From positions 1,735,926 through 1,799,925 of the forward strand of contig NC_087064.1 of NCBI RefSeq assembly GCF_963678635.1: 64,000 nt of DNA, in the 5' to 3' direction. The notes beneath the pieces were generated by a model that saw only the letters and a list, made by a program, of their open reading frames with translations, made no database searches and had not been told where the DNA came from. Both the position numbers and the translations under genes were made by a program. The DNA is from Symsagittifera roscoffensis (lineage: Eukaryota > Xenacoelomorpha > Acoela > Convolutidae). How positions within the stretch are numbered: position 1 is the stretch's first letter; the number at the start of each line of letters is the position of its first letter. Shown here piece by piece: positions 46,966-57,092 of the stretch.

Positions 46966-48894
46966 TCACTCCATCACTTCTCCATCCTGATGTTCAGCGT
47001 CACTGTCTTCCAGGACTTTCTCTAACATGTCCAGAGAGTTGCGGGCCGTGCCCCAACCCTCCTGTTCCAACAGCCTCGGTTTGCAACAAGGTAGCAAGTC
47101 CACATTCACCTTCTGCTCCCGGTTCCTGCAAAAGCTGTTGTGAAGGCCTAGGCTCACGTTTCGTTCTAGGTCAGCTCTTAAGACCTCTCTCTTCTCATCT
47201 TCAGTAACACAAGGCGCTCCAGCTACCCGCTTCACCGCTGTGGTGACCGCGTTTCTGTGCGTCAGGAATGCTCGTTTATAGGCTCCTGGTCCTATATCTA
47301 GCTGGAAAGATTGATAGGCTTCCGTGTTCCTTGACATGTGACGCTTCGCGCGTTCATACATCCAAGATGTCATCACTGCACGGAACCAAGGCATCAATCT
47401 TTGCCTTGACCATATTCTTTCAATGGCTTTAGGTATCCTCAGAACCTTGCAGGTGGTTCTGAAAAGATCCAATTCACGACTCATCTTCACGTTGCTCAGC
47501 TGCTCAGGAGTCGGCACGGCCGTCTCCTGCTGACTTGTGTCCGCGTTAGCCTCCAACCATCTCACTGCTAGCATGGCGCTAACCACCACGATTGACACTT
47601 GTTGATTCTGATCGGGCAACCCCGTGGAGTAAAACTCCTCCACGTCCCATACTAGCATCAGATTCCCGCGTTTGGGGTACCACAACGTCTGCGCCAAGCA
47701 GTGGCAAGGATACTCCCCATGGGTACTCACCATGTTCCTTCGGGTCCGATACCCTGAGGCTCCCAGCAACGGTTCCACTTCCATCAGGATTCTATGTAAA
47801 TCGTCTTTCTCTTCTAAGGTGGGGAATTCAGTGGGCAACGCTCCACTCGCTTTCTGTTTCTGGAACTCACTCACGTTACCTTCGTTCAGTCTCATGAACT
47901 CTTCACCCACAACGTCTTGCAACTCGCCTTCAGATCTTTTCGGGACTGCCCGAAAGATCTTTGCCAACAAGTCATATCACCTTTCTGACATTCTGGCCAA
48001 CCTCACGCACTTTGGCACGGAGAAAAGTTGGTCAACCAACACTTGTTGCGTCCTAGCATTCATCACTACCATGTGCGTAGGATACTTGCTATTACAATAT
48101 GGCGCGGAGCTTGAACCCACCATATATTTTGAACCAGTAGGTCTGTGATAGGCTTCACTATCCTTCAGATTCATTTCGTTTTCTAGAGCTTCTCGCCAGC
48201 CTCCAATCTTCTGCTCTGTTTGTAATGCTCCAGGGAATATTTCCACGCTGAGGGACGTCACTAGCTCATGGGCACGCTCCAGGCGCTCGAGTGATTCTAT
48301 CGAACTCGTCATGCTACAAAATCCCAAGGCTGTGACCAGGTTCACGTCCGTCACCCCATGGCAGTCTGCAACCAACTCCATGGCACTCTTATCTGACATG
48401 CTCAATCTTCCGTACAATCGTGCCAGTTGTCGATGCTGCTCGCTCAGCGTAATCAGGCAGTGTCCCAAGTTGCAAACATGCCCTTCCATGCTACTTTGTT
48501 GAGCCAAGCATGTGCCTTGCTTCAACCAATCGCTCGATGGACTTTCCTCAGGCAGCTCCGTGGATGGATTGCTCTTCCGCTTCGTCAACTTCATGGCCAG
48601 CAGATGGTGTATCATGGCCAGATCATGTAAACTCGCATCATCATCTAGGTCTAACGTAATATCCGCCGTCATGTCCCAGATTAAACCGGCATTAGGATGA
48701 GGGCACCAAGAAGGCTTCATGAGTTCCCACATCGTCACTAGACTAGTTTTCAAGGGACCGTCCCAAGAACCACAATCAAAACTCACTTGCCCCTTTAGCT
48801 CGGGAACCGAGGGTTCGACCACTCGTTCTTCCAAAATAATTCCCAGCTTGGGTTGTTCCACCATCAGCATCCCAGTTTCTTTAATACGTTCGAC
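46966..48894 (-). CDS. C-terminal continuation of the SGNH ORF (two frames after in-frame stops)
   Basis: Two frames, 48870-47977 (297 codons) and 47970-46966 (334 codons), are in the same reading frame as the 1535-codon ORF upstream. They are separated from it by one TAG (48897-48895) and from each other by one TGA (47979-47977). No other stop interrupts about 640 codons, so they are the C-terminal third of one protein or were so until recently. The sequence is mostly helical-looking and charged, without Cys/His clusters or membrane segments. I recognise no family. The end is followed directly by the polypurine tract. Confidence 0.6.
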
Positions 48895-51800
48895 CTAGAA
48901 ATTGAGTACCATGACTTGCTCATAGTCGAAGTACGCTTCCCTGGCTTCTTCATTCACGAAGGGATTATACGCCATCCGCGGTATGCCAGACACATATTGG
49001 AACGACTTCAGTTTCCCTAGTCTTGCAAACTCTTTTTGTCCTCTGACCGCTTCAATCAACTCTCGGCTCACTTTCAATTCTTTGTTGGAATATCTTCTCA
49101 CCTCTTCCAACTTGCGATAGCTTTCCATATCACTCGACTCCTTGCTTGGCACAGTCAATGGCATGTCCTGATATAGTTCCAGGAGTGCCCTAAGGAAGTT
49201 CCTTTCACAATCAACTCCCTCCTGCCGAATGATCTTTATGCATTCTCCCAAAACAGGAGTGGGGATACGATCCACCACGAACCTGACAAAGCAAAGGGCA
49301 TCCTTACGCTTAGCCCATGCTATCGCAGAATCGTCTTTCGAAATCAACGCTCGCAGAGCTTCCATCAACTCCAGTTCCTGTTCCCGTGATTTCGAATCAT
49401 TACTGGCTTCATACTCCGCTCTCTTGATGCCCATCAAGCACCAAGCCAACCGTACTTGCAGATCAGTTCTCACGCAAGGATGAGCCAGGTATGCCGCCAC
49501 CGTAGCAGGTGCATGCATCGCCTCGTCGAAGTATCTCTGGAGGGCCGCCCTCCAGGAGATGTCTAGCAATTTTTCCAATCCGACTTCGTTCGCTTCAGAG
49601 GACATTACCGTTCCGTATTCTTTTCGATTTAAGTTCGAATTCTCCGTGAGCTCTTTCAGATATTCCTGCATGACTCGCTTCTCGCTCCAAGCCATCAGGT
49701 GCCCTCTCGCGGAGTTCCTCGCTTTCAACATCTCCACATAACCCCCTGCCGGATCTCCCATGTGGACCGATTCCGGCACAGTTATTCGACTGTACTCGAC
49801 CACGTCGAGTTGTCTTTCCAGTTTCAACTTGGCCATGTTGATTCGCGAGGGTCTATAATCTTCAAGTCCTCCAGATCCACATTGACTGAGGATCTCCATT
49901 TCTAATTTAGTGTCTGCCAGGGTTCGCGCCGTCTTCTTCGATCTCGTGGCGGTTATGGTCAGACCTGCCAAGAGCATTGGGGGTATCAGGTTTTCTTTTT
50001 CTCCCCCGACTGGTGTCGCACCATCTCCTTGCCCGCTCTCGCCTGAACGACCCGCACCAATCAGAGAGGTCACCACTGTCTTGGCTTTTGACTTCACCAC
50101 CCTCTGGTTCACGACTCGACTCCCTGACTTTCCTTTCAGTCTCTTCAGCCCTTTTTTGGCTCGTCTAACAAGTAATTTCTTTGTGCCCTGCTGATCATCG
50201 GCACTGTCTTCTGTAACTGACTCGGTCAGAACATCCGACTCCATGGAGTTCACTATTTTCTCCAGGACCTCACGCATGATGGGTTGATTCAATCCCACCT
50301 TCATTATGGACAGCTCCAACCCCAGAATTTCATCTAGCACCAACCGAGTTGTGCTACAATCTCTGAGCCCTTGTATGGCATTGGAAATGTCAGCCCAAAC
50401 AGCGGGAAGCTCAGATCGGGATGGGTAGTAATTATCTGGGTCTACTACTCTGTTCGGGGCAGGAATTATCACATTGAATATCCCCTCTGCTATCGTTGTG
50501 ACCATTGTGTACACAAATTGAAGGGGTTCTGGCAACGCAGCGTAGCCTGGTGACAATACAAAGATCACCTTCACCACATTCATGGTGAAGCGTTGTCTTG
50601 CTGCTGCCTCTACCTCGGCCATCGCCGAGAGCAGTGTCATTATCGCCTCCCCTATAACCTCGTTACTCGGGATCGACCCATCCGTCAGACGTGACAATAA
50701 GCCCCTGCTTTGCAGATGATCATTTGAGCCTGCAACCACTATTACCTGTGGCTCCATACTGACCACCCTTCGCACACTTATCATCATGCCGATTGCTTGT
50801 CCCCAGTCCAATTTAGGCGCCGTCAAGAAAATCACATCGGGCCAAAAGAGAGAACGGGGCGTGTAGAGATAATCGGAGCCGGCCACAATCAGATACTTGG
50901 CAGCCTTCATATCCAAGGGATCATAAGCTGCAAAAAGGCCATCGCCTATTGGGGCCTTCAGTTTCCCATATCTCTTATCGTCTCCAACCACCGTTGTCGT
51001 TCGGGGGTAGTCCCTTGAATACTCGCCAGGCGTCTGACCGGGTGGTTTAGCAAACTGCCTGTACATCTTGTGATGCTTGTTATTGGGCTTGTTCTCTGTC
51101 TGGAATTTGCCCTTGCGAGCAGGTGGTTTCCTTTCCCGGGTCCTATCTCGAACATCGGTGAGCGACCGGGTGTTCAAAGGTCCAAAGGTATTGTCATGAG
51201 GTAATCCATTCAAATCCACATGTCGGAATGAGGTCGAGGAGCTGAATTTCTCCTGCTCTGCTAGCAGCCAATCCACGCCCGGTATCCGATAAAGTCGCGA
51301 CACTGTAGGACTTTCTCCGCCAGTCATTCTCATCACGTCCTCCCGACACGTCAAGGTATTCATGTTCAACTTCGCCGACATGTCCGTCTTATACTGACCC
51401 CAATGAATAGGATCTGATCTATTCCAAAGCAGCCTGCTGCCTGATTCGATTCCCTCCGCTGGCACGGTACTTGTAGACGGTCCTGCTGTCGAAGCAGGAT
51501 TTGTCGTGGCAGGCGGATCGTTCCTCCTAGACGCGGTCTGGGAGTTATTCCTGTTGTTCTGTTCCACTGATCTCCCGAGTCGGCTTCCAATCGATTGCGG
51601 CATGGGAGGAGGAGCAGTCCCTAGCCTGTCTCTCACGTTTGAACTTGGAGCAACGGTTACGGCTCCAACCGTCTCCGTTGCCAAGGGCCCTAGACGGTTG
51701 GCGAGGGATTCGGGCACGGTTGCCCTTATTCTACTCCCTCCGGTCGAATTGGTCCGAGCCAAAGAACCGGTCGCCCTCGACTCTTGCTCCGCTTCCCTCA

Positions 51801-53502
51801 ATTGCGTCTGAAACACATCATTAATCCAATGCCTCCCTCGTTGGGTATTGAAGTGCACTCCATCTTTAATGAGCGCGATGTGGTCAGTCATGCGCAGCAT
51901 ACTTTCGAGATCCAGGAGTCGCAACTCGCCAGGGTTGTTCCTCACCAAACTGCGGGTCATTTCATTCCACCGCGTCACGTTGCCATTCATGATATCTGCA
52001 GCTATGGTGCCCACCAAAGGATTTGGTGGTATCGTGCACAAGATCACGAGCTTGGGTCTGTACTTTTCTTTCAATTCGTTCAAGAGACACACCAATAGAG
52101 GTTCCCACTTGTTCTCCGGAGTCACGGGGGCTCTCGAGACGTCATTGGTCCCCAGCATTATTATTAATGTATCCAGATGATCCTCGCTCTGGAATTCCAT
52201 CATTTTGATGACCTGAGCCACTGAGGCTCCTCCAAAGGACAGAATGGTAGTCTGACCATAGACGAAGATCTCATTCAGATCTCTCACCAAACTGTCTCCA
52301 ATGATCAAATGGCGACTCCCTGGGGGAATTACCTGGTCGTTCGTGGCGGGGTTCCAGCTCATGTCATTCAGACAGGCTCGAGGATGCTCGGCTGGCACTT
52401 GCGTGAACTGATGACGTGCCATCAGATTCTTCCTGATGTCTACCACGCGAGACTTCTCAAAGACTCCACCAGGCGCAGAACACGCTATCGTGCGGGTTGT
52501 TCGCTCCGAGCTATTTGATGAATGATCACGACGTTGGGAAGGAACGATCCTAACCAGTGTCCGCTCAGTGCCTCTGTTGATCTCATCCATCGCGGCTCTG
52601 GCCACTTGGTTAAATGATTCCTGGAATTGAGGAGCTAGATAGGTGTCAGAAGGGTCTGGTATCGTGAACCTCTGACTCGAAGCAGACGGTCGTGTCTGCT
52701 GAGGAGCCTCGGGCCCCCTTGATGCACGCAAATCCAGAACCTCAGGTCCTCTCGATGCGCATAGCTCCTGCGCTGTTGTCCTGGGGCGTGTGTCGTTGGA
52801 TCCCTCCGAGGATCTCATGCTCGCCAGGACTTCCGGTGACACCTGGCTCACCTTCGCCATATACAGCTCCTTCAGGTGCTTTATCTCATCCTCCTTGTAG
52901 GCCACCTGCAGATCTTCGAATTTCTTTTTCCATTCGTCTCTCTCTCGAGCTATCGCCCTGTACTCCTGAAGTTTGGCACACAGCTCGCTCTGATCTCTCT
53001 CCCTCTTCTCCAGTGTCTCAATCGTCTCCGACGTCTGGATCTGTATCTCGCTCACGCTCACTCTCTTCGGGGGAGGAGCAGCTGTTGGAGAGTCGACCGA
53101 GTGTGACGGGCCTGGCCCATCACGTTGTCTTTTCGCTCCGATGAGTGGCTGCGCAGGTTGGACGGGTAAGGGCATCTCACCTAGCCGGTGGTCCCTTTGC
53201 TCACCTAGTCCTGGCTCACGAGCCAGGTCGTGGCCAGACATTTCTCCACGCCTCCATCTCATCAATCGGTTTCGGCCTCTCTCGGCGGTCCCGGACTCAC
53301 CGAAGGCCAACATCAACACGACTTCTGTAGGGCGATTCCCTCGACCCTCTCGTCCTAGTGCATTGAGGAGTGCGACCACAAAGATCGCCAACCCCGGGTC
53401 TTCTCGTGTGAAATCACAATCGATCAGCCGCTGATAGATCTCGTCTAGAGTCGCTCCTAGACTCGCTGAGAGAAATTCCATGAGTTCGTTCGTGTCACCC
53501 AT
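48895..53502 (-). CDS. Large accessory protein with an active-type SGNH hydrolase and a second SGNH-like domain
   Basis: ATG at 53502; 1535 codons to TAG at 48895. Order: helical head (1-90); basic/Pro linker with KRQRD and PPPKR; coiled coil about 155-220; SGNH/GDSL domain about 395-570 with block I IIGDSLV (Ser404), block III LGTNDVS (Asn453) and block V DGVHFN (Asp547, His550), so all catalytic residues are present; Ser/Arg/Pro linker; second SGNH-like domain about 868-1050 with VAGSD (874-877) and VAGSNDH (925-929); Lys/Arg-rich stretch about 1105-1150; long charged helical end. SGNH enzymes are esterases, lipases or acetyl hydrolases; the substrate here is unknown. It occupies the env position of the retroelement but has no signal peptide or transmembrane segment. 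Confidence 0.85.
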   Translation of the reverse strand: MGDTNELMEFLSASLGATLDEIYQRLIDCDFTREDPGLAIFVVALLNALGREGRGNRPTEVVLMLAFGESGTAERGRNRLMRWRRGEMSGHDLAREPGLGEQRDHRLGEMPLPVQPAQPLIGAKRQRDGPGPSHSVDSPTAAPPPKRVSVSEIQIQTSETIETLEKRERDQSELCAKLQEYRAIARERDEWKKKFEDLQVAYKEDEIKHLKELYMAKVSQVSPEVLASMRSSEGSNDTRPRTTAQELCASRGPEVLDLRASRGPEAPQQTRPSASSQRFTIPDPSDTYLAPQFQESFNQVARAAMDEINRGTERTLVRIVPSQRRDHSSNSSERTTRTIACSAPGGVFEKSRVVDIRKNLMARHQFTQVPAEHPRACLNDMSWNPATNDQVIPPGSRHLIIGDSLVRDLNEIFVYGQTTILSFGGASVAQVIKMMEFQSEDHLDTLIIMLGTNDVSRAPVTPENKWEPLLVCLLNELKEKYRPKLVILCTIPPNPLVGTIAADIMNGNVTRWNEMTRSLVRNNPGELRLLDLESMLRMTDHIALIKDGVHFNTQRGRHWINDVFQTQLREAEQESRATGSLARTNSTGGSRIRATVPESLANRLGPLATETVGAVTVAPSSNVRDRLGTAPPPMPQSIGSRLGRSVEQNNRNNSQTASRRNDPPATTNPASTAGPSTSTVPAEGIESGSRLLWNRSDPIHWGQYKTDMSAKLNMNTLTCREDVMRMTGGESPTVSRLYRIPGVDWLLAEQEKFSSSTSFRHVDLNGLPHDNTFGPLNTRSLTDVRDRTRERKPPARKGKFQTENKPNNKHHKMYRQFAKPPGQTPGEYSRDYPRTTTVVGDDKRYGKLKAPIGDGLFAAYDPLDMKAAKYLIVAGSDYLYTPRSLFWPDVIFLTAPKLDWGQAIGMMISVRRVVSMEPQVIVVAGSNDHLQSRGLLSRLTDGSIPSNEVIGEAIMTLLSAMAEVEAAARQRFTMNVVKVIFVLSPGYAALPEPLQFVYTMVTTIAEGIFNVIIPAPNRVVDPDNYYPSRSELPAVWADISNAIQGLRDCSTTRLVLDEILGLELSIMKVGLNQPIMREVLEKIVNSMESDVLTESVTEDSADDQQGTKKLLVRRAKKGLKRLKGKSGSRVVNQRVVKSKAKTVVTSLIGAGRSGESGQGDGATPVGGEKENLIPPMLLAGLTITATRSKKTARTLADTKLEMEILSQCGSGGLEDYRPSRINMAKLKLERQLDVVEYSRITVPESVHMGDPAGGYVEMLKARNSARGHLMAWSEKRVMQEYLKELTENSNLNRKEYGTVMSSEANEVGLEKLLDISWRAALQRYFDEAMHAPATVAAYLAHPCVRTDLQVRLAWCLMGIKRAEYEASNDSKSREQELELMEALRALISKDDSAIAWAKRKDALCFVRFVVDRIPTPVLGECIKIIRQEGVDCERNFLRALLELYQDMPLTVPSKESSDMESYRKLEEVRRYSNKELKVSRELIEAVRGQKEFARLGKLKSFQYVSGIPRMAYNPFVNEEAREAYFDYEQVMVLNF

Positions 53503-53978
53503 TTCTTATCGTCTTGATTCTTGTTGTCGTGTCGTTTAAACAATTTTCTGTCTAGTCTGATTCAGTATTCAGTAAACAATTTTCGATCAATCAAGATCTA
53601 AAAAACAAGTCGCGACTTAGAACCATCATTTTTGGATACAACATCAATCAATTCTTTAAAACTCTCCATTGAAATTCTTTTTTCAATTCCGATTTAAAAT
53701 TTAGCACCAGGGTGGATCGTCCACCTTTACCTTTGTCAGAATAGCACGAATGAGCGCTGTCACCTTGATGACCTGGAGTACTCCGGGTCCTTTATGACAT
53801 AAAACATAAAACATAATCATAACAATAACATAACATAAACATATAAACATCACACACCTATACTATCACATAAAAACATAATCCCTAATACTGTACCTAA
53901 AACCTAACCTAACCTGAAACTTGACTCCAATTCCTATCGAATAACTTAATAAAAACCACTTATCGCCGAGCGCATTTC
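53503..53978 (-). other. Spacer between pol-macro and the SGNH ORF
   Basis: About 475 bp, AT-rich, with ACATAAAACAT-type runs (53805-53880) and CCTAACCTAACCTG. Non-coding. It could hold a splice acceptor or promoter for expression of the downstream ORF; none is clear. Confidence 0.4.
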
Positions 53979-54890
53979 TTAGCATATGCTCAGATAGTAT
54001 TTTTTATGTAAGTAAACTTCTATGTCAGTCTCTGAAAATATCACATGTACAAGAGCGTACAACTCTCTCGGGTGTAGCTTCCCTCTATTGGGATCATAAA
54101 CTGGTAACGAGAGAGAGGTCACACCTCTCTCAACCAGGAAATCCCTAAGTCGAGTCAAGGCCAATACCAAGCTCTCCGGATTCACGTGTTGCCTATCAGT
54201 AGCTTTCGTAACCAAAAAACACAAATATTTCCCTGGTATCTGTGATGCGACAGGGGGCAACGCTATCATTCCTCCTACACCAGGCCTCTGTTTCCACAAA
54301 AACTCGATATTCTTGTACTCTCTTTTAAAGTCAGCTGCTAGTGCTGTTTTGAAGCTTACTTCCGCCGTTATCGCTATGGCGCACGTGCGTTCCGTGAGTA
54401 TGAAATCGCTGTCCGTTATGACGATATTGTTCAAATAATGATTCGGTAGATCAAAATACGATTCAAAGATTCGTCCAAAAGGTGGTTTCTTAGCATTCTC
54501 GCCCTCTGTCTCTAGTTCTCCGGTTTCTCTTGCCGATTTCAATTTTTTTATTATGAGATTTTCGGTGTGGGTGAGTCCTACCCCCACTCCCCGGACAAAA
54601 ATATCCATCGACGTCCCCGTCGATCGCCCAAAGTCTAGGAGACCGAGGTTGGATTGTGGAACACGTAGAGGACCATCTGGGGCGACCCAGTTGGACTCGG
54701 TATTGTCATGACTGATGTATTTGACGCCGTCTCTATCGACGTCCTGAATCGTCAGGATCGTCTCTTTTGGATCTGTCGGCAGATCATGGAGCCATTCGAG
54801 CACGCGCAAGTTTGTTAGTTCTTGCTCATGAGTCTGTTCCGCTTCTGGTTCGAACTCCACTTCCGGTTCTGATCGATCGTCGATCCAATC
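53979..54890 (-). CDS. Macro domain (TARG1/OARD1-like) at the C-terminal end of pol
   Basis: The frame is open from just after a TAA near 54890 to the stop at 53979, with 293 codons after a GTG at 54860. There is no ATG near its start and it overlaps the end of the integrase frame in -1, so it is the C-terminus of pol, reached by a -1 shift or separated by an indel. Residues about 145-287 look like a macro domain: AIAITAEVSFKTALAADFKREY (ADP-ribose loop region), PGVGGMIALP, then YLCFLVTKATDR, resembling the Y.LVTK strand of OARD1/TARG1, then ALTRLRDFLVERGVTSLSLP and a C-terminal strand IEVYLH. The usual GCGLD loop is replaced by YDPNRGKL, so catalysis may be altered. Residues 1-140 are unassigned. 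Assignment is by motif recognition only. Confidence 0.6.
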   Translation of the reverse strand, partial: DWIDDRSEPEVEFEPEAEQTHEQELTNLRVLEWLHDLPTDPKETILTIQDVDRDGVKYISHDNTESNWVAPDGPLRVPQSNLGLLDFGRSTGTSMDIFVRGVGVGLTHTENLIIKKLKSARETGELETEGENAKKPPFGRIFESYFDLPNHYLNNIVITDSDFILTERTCAIAITAEVSFKTALAADFKREYKNIEFLWKQRPGVGGMIALPPVASQIPGKYLCFLVTKATDRQHVNPESLVLALTRLRDFLVERGVTSLSLPVYDPNRGKLHPRELYALVHVIFSETDIEVYLHKKYYLSIC

Positions 54891-55918
54891 TTATCCATAT
54901 CGTTCACAAGGTCGATTTCTTCTAGCATCGCCACTTCGTCCAGTCCCACCAGCGAGTCTATGACATCACTCACTACTATCCTGTCTACAACGAAGTCCTC
55001 ACCATGCGGATTGTATTTCTTCTGGTTTTTTCCTCTCTTGCTTTGGCGTGTTTCCATAGTGAGAGGAAAGTCAGGCTGTATTCCTTTGTCAAATTCGGTT
55101 TGTTCCGGGCAATCCCAGTCTTCTTCGGCATAGGGTAGAGTTTCATCGTCCACCTCTACTCGCTCGGTCAACTCGAGATCCAGTGGTAGATCGCAATCGT
55201 CCACCACCTCATTCCCGTCGTTCTTGTCGCGAGTACCCCTTTCATTCACTTCACAAGCAGGATCCACTATCAAATAGTCTCCCCCTTGCATGTCCGCTGG
55301 GATGCACCAATCCTCTGACGAGGCATTGTGGGGTTTGATATTCTCGTAATGAGCCGCTCTTCCAGTGCTCAGCCGATAAAAATGACCTCCTTGGTGCACC
55401 TCTGTTATCTGAAATGGACCACGCCATTTCTTTAATAATTTCTTGGTTCCTTTTGGTGGAACCACTTCCTGGAACACCCAGACGTAGTCGCCAACTGAGT
55501 AGGCCTTCGCATCAGCTGTCCTTTTGTCAAACCTCCTTTATTGTCTAATCTGCGCCTGTTGCGTATTCCTCCTGCATAAGTCATTGAGGTCCTGCTGTCT
55601 TCTAATAACATCCCGCACGTACGTTTGCGGTGCTGTCCTCTTCCCCTCATATTCAGGGTAGAAAAACGTCAACGGGAGCGCTTTTTCATGACCCGTTAAC
55701 ATCATGTGCGGACTTATTCCCGTGGTGGAATGCTCCGTGCTGTTGTAAGCACCCATCACTTGTGGCAAGTGCTTGTCCCAGTCATCCATGTAGCGTGAGC
55801 AGTAGACTCTCAACATGGATACCAGTGTGCGATTCTGCCTCTCGACTAGGCCATTCGTTTGCGGGTGATAAGTGGTCGAGTGGGCCTGCGCTACCTGCGA
55901 CCTTTTCATTAAGATCAC
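54815..55918 (-). pseudogene. Integrase C-terminal half (retroelement 2)
   Basis: Frame 55918-55538 has HSTTYHPQTNGLVERQNRTL with the third catalytic residue Glu, and YNSTEHSTTGISPHMMLTG. One TAA (55540-55538) interrupts the same frame, which then continues as DYVWVFQEV (a WVF region) into 55477-54815. There KKWRGPFQITEVHQGGHFYRL is the GPY/F module, followed by an acidic tail of about 130 residues. So a single stop codon splits the integrase here, and a frame change near 55.85-55.92 kb separates it from the N-terminal half. Confidence 0.8.
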
Positions 55919-57092
55919 CTACGAATGCTTTGCCATTGTCCGATTGGAACGTGATGGGGCAGCCATGCCTTGCTATCCACACATTTATCAAATGATCGCA
56001 TGTTTCTTCTGCCGATGCAGTCATGCAGGGTGCTGCCTCCGCATACTTCGTAAAATGATCGATCATTAGCAGCACCTGATTATAGCCCGTTGCTGTCATA
56101 CAGATTTTCTGATGATCAATTTGCACCACTTCGTTGAAACCTGACGACTCTATTGACTGTAGGGGGAACCTTAGCTTCCTGGGATCCTTCGCTTGCTGAC
56201 ATGACAGGCATGCTGCGATCCACTTCTCACAAGCCTTCTTCAATCCCGGCCATTCAAATCGTTTCTGTATCCTGTTGTACACTTTGTCCACGCCTTGATG
56301 ACCCATCTGATCATGTGAACGAAAGAGCAATTCGGTCTGGTACAACTGTGGTAACACTATTGAATTGTATTTATAAAGGACCTTGTCCTCCTCCTTGCGC
56401 TTACAGGCTACGATTCCGTCCTTATTCAGGTACAACAAGTCGTTTCGCTTCAGGTAGAATTGCTTCAGGATTTTGTAGCTGTCTTCTTCCAAGTCTCCCT
56501 TGTCAGGTGCTCCATTCTCGATCCATCTCTTGAGACTGCTCGTCATTCTATCATTTCGTTGAGCCCTTAGGAGATCCGACAGCCTGTACCTGGCTTTCAA
56601 ATACGTCTTCACCACGTTCATTTGCCCACTCATTATCTCCGGAGCATGAGCATCGTCCATCAACTTGACACACCATATCTTTTTCAAAGGCGTCGCTTCC
56701 TGCATAGATGGTTCCAGATTGGTACGGACGACCGTACCATGTGGCAGCAATCTGGTTGGGCGTTTCGAAACTGCTATCAGCTCGAGCTCGTCTGCGGCAT
56801 TATCTACCACAGTGCCCTCTTCATCTGAGGTGTATCTGTCCCTGTCTGGATCCTGATGTGTTTCTCGGTCCAGCCCACGCTGCTTCCAGTCTACCAATAA
56901 GGAGTGGATTGCGATCTCTGACATATCGGAATTGGAAGCTGTTTCAGACATGTTGTCCCATGACTGGGGTCTCGAGTCAACACTTGAGTCGACTGATTCC
57001 CCAACATCATTTTTCAAGTTGTCTGAGATGTTTCTTGACTCCCCGGACAAAACTCTGTCCATCGGTCGCTTCGAACCCGACTCCCCGGACAA
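55782..57092 (-). CDS. Pol: linker, HHCC finger and integrase core (retroelement 2)
   Basis: A 436-codon frame overlapping the upstream pol frame by 79 nt in the -1 register. The S/D/E-rich linker (MSGESGSK...LSGESRN) continues the LSGE repeats of the previous frame, so the frame change lies among them. An integrase zinc domain follows (HDQMGHQGVDKVYNRIQ then CLSCQQAKDP), then the core with the first Asp in VQIDHQKICM, LLMIDHFTKYAEA, and the second Asp in FQSDNGKAF. It goes out of frame just after that. Typical Ty3/gypsy integrase. Confidence 0.85.
   Translation of the reverse strand: MSGESGSKRPMDRVLSGESRNISDNLKNDVGESVDSSVDSRPQSWDNMSETASNSDMSEIAIHSLLVDWKQRGLDRETHQDPDRDRYTSDEEGTVVDNAADELELIAVSKRPTRLLPHGTVVRTNLEPSMQEATPLKKIWCVKLMDDAHAPEIMSGQMNVVKTYLKARYRLSDLLRAQRNDRMTSSLKRWIENGAPDKGDLEEDSYKILKQFYLKRNDLLYLNKDGIVACKRKEEDKVLYKYNSIVLPQLYQTELLFRSHDQMGHQGVDKVYNRIQKRFEWPGLKKACEKWIAACLSCQQAKDPRKLRFPLQSIESSGFNEVVQIDHQKICMTATGYNQVLLMIDHFTKYAEAAPCMTASAEETCDHLINVWIARHGCPITFQSDNGKAFVGDLNEKVAGSAGPLDHLSPANEWPSREAESHTGIHVESLLLTLHG

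Noticed and set aside
47592..53434. Many plus-strand frames of 60-158 codons opposite the SGNH ORF
   Set aside because: Antisense shadows of a long GC-rich coding region.
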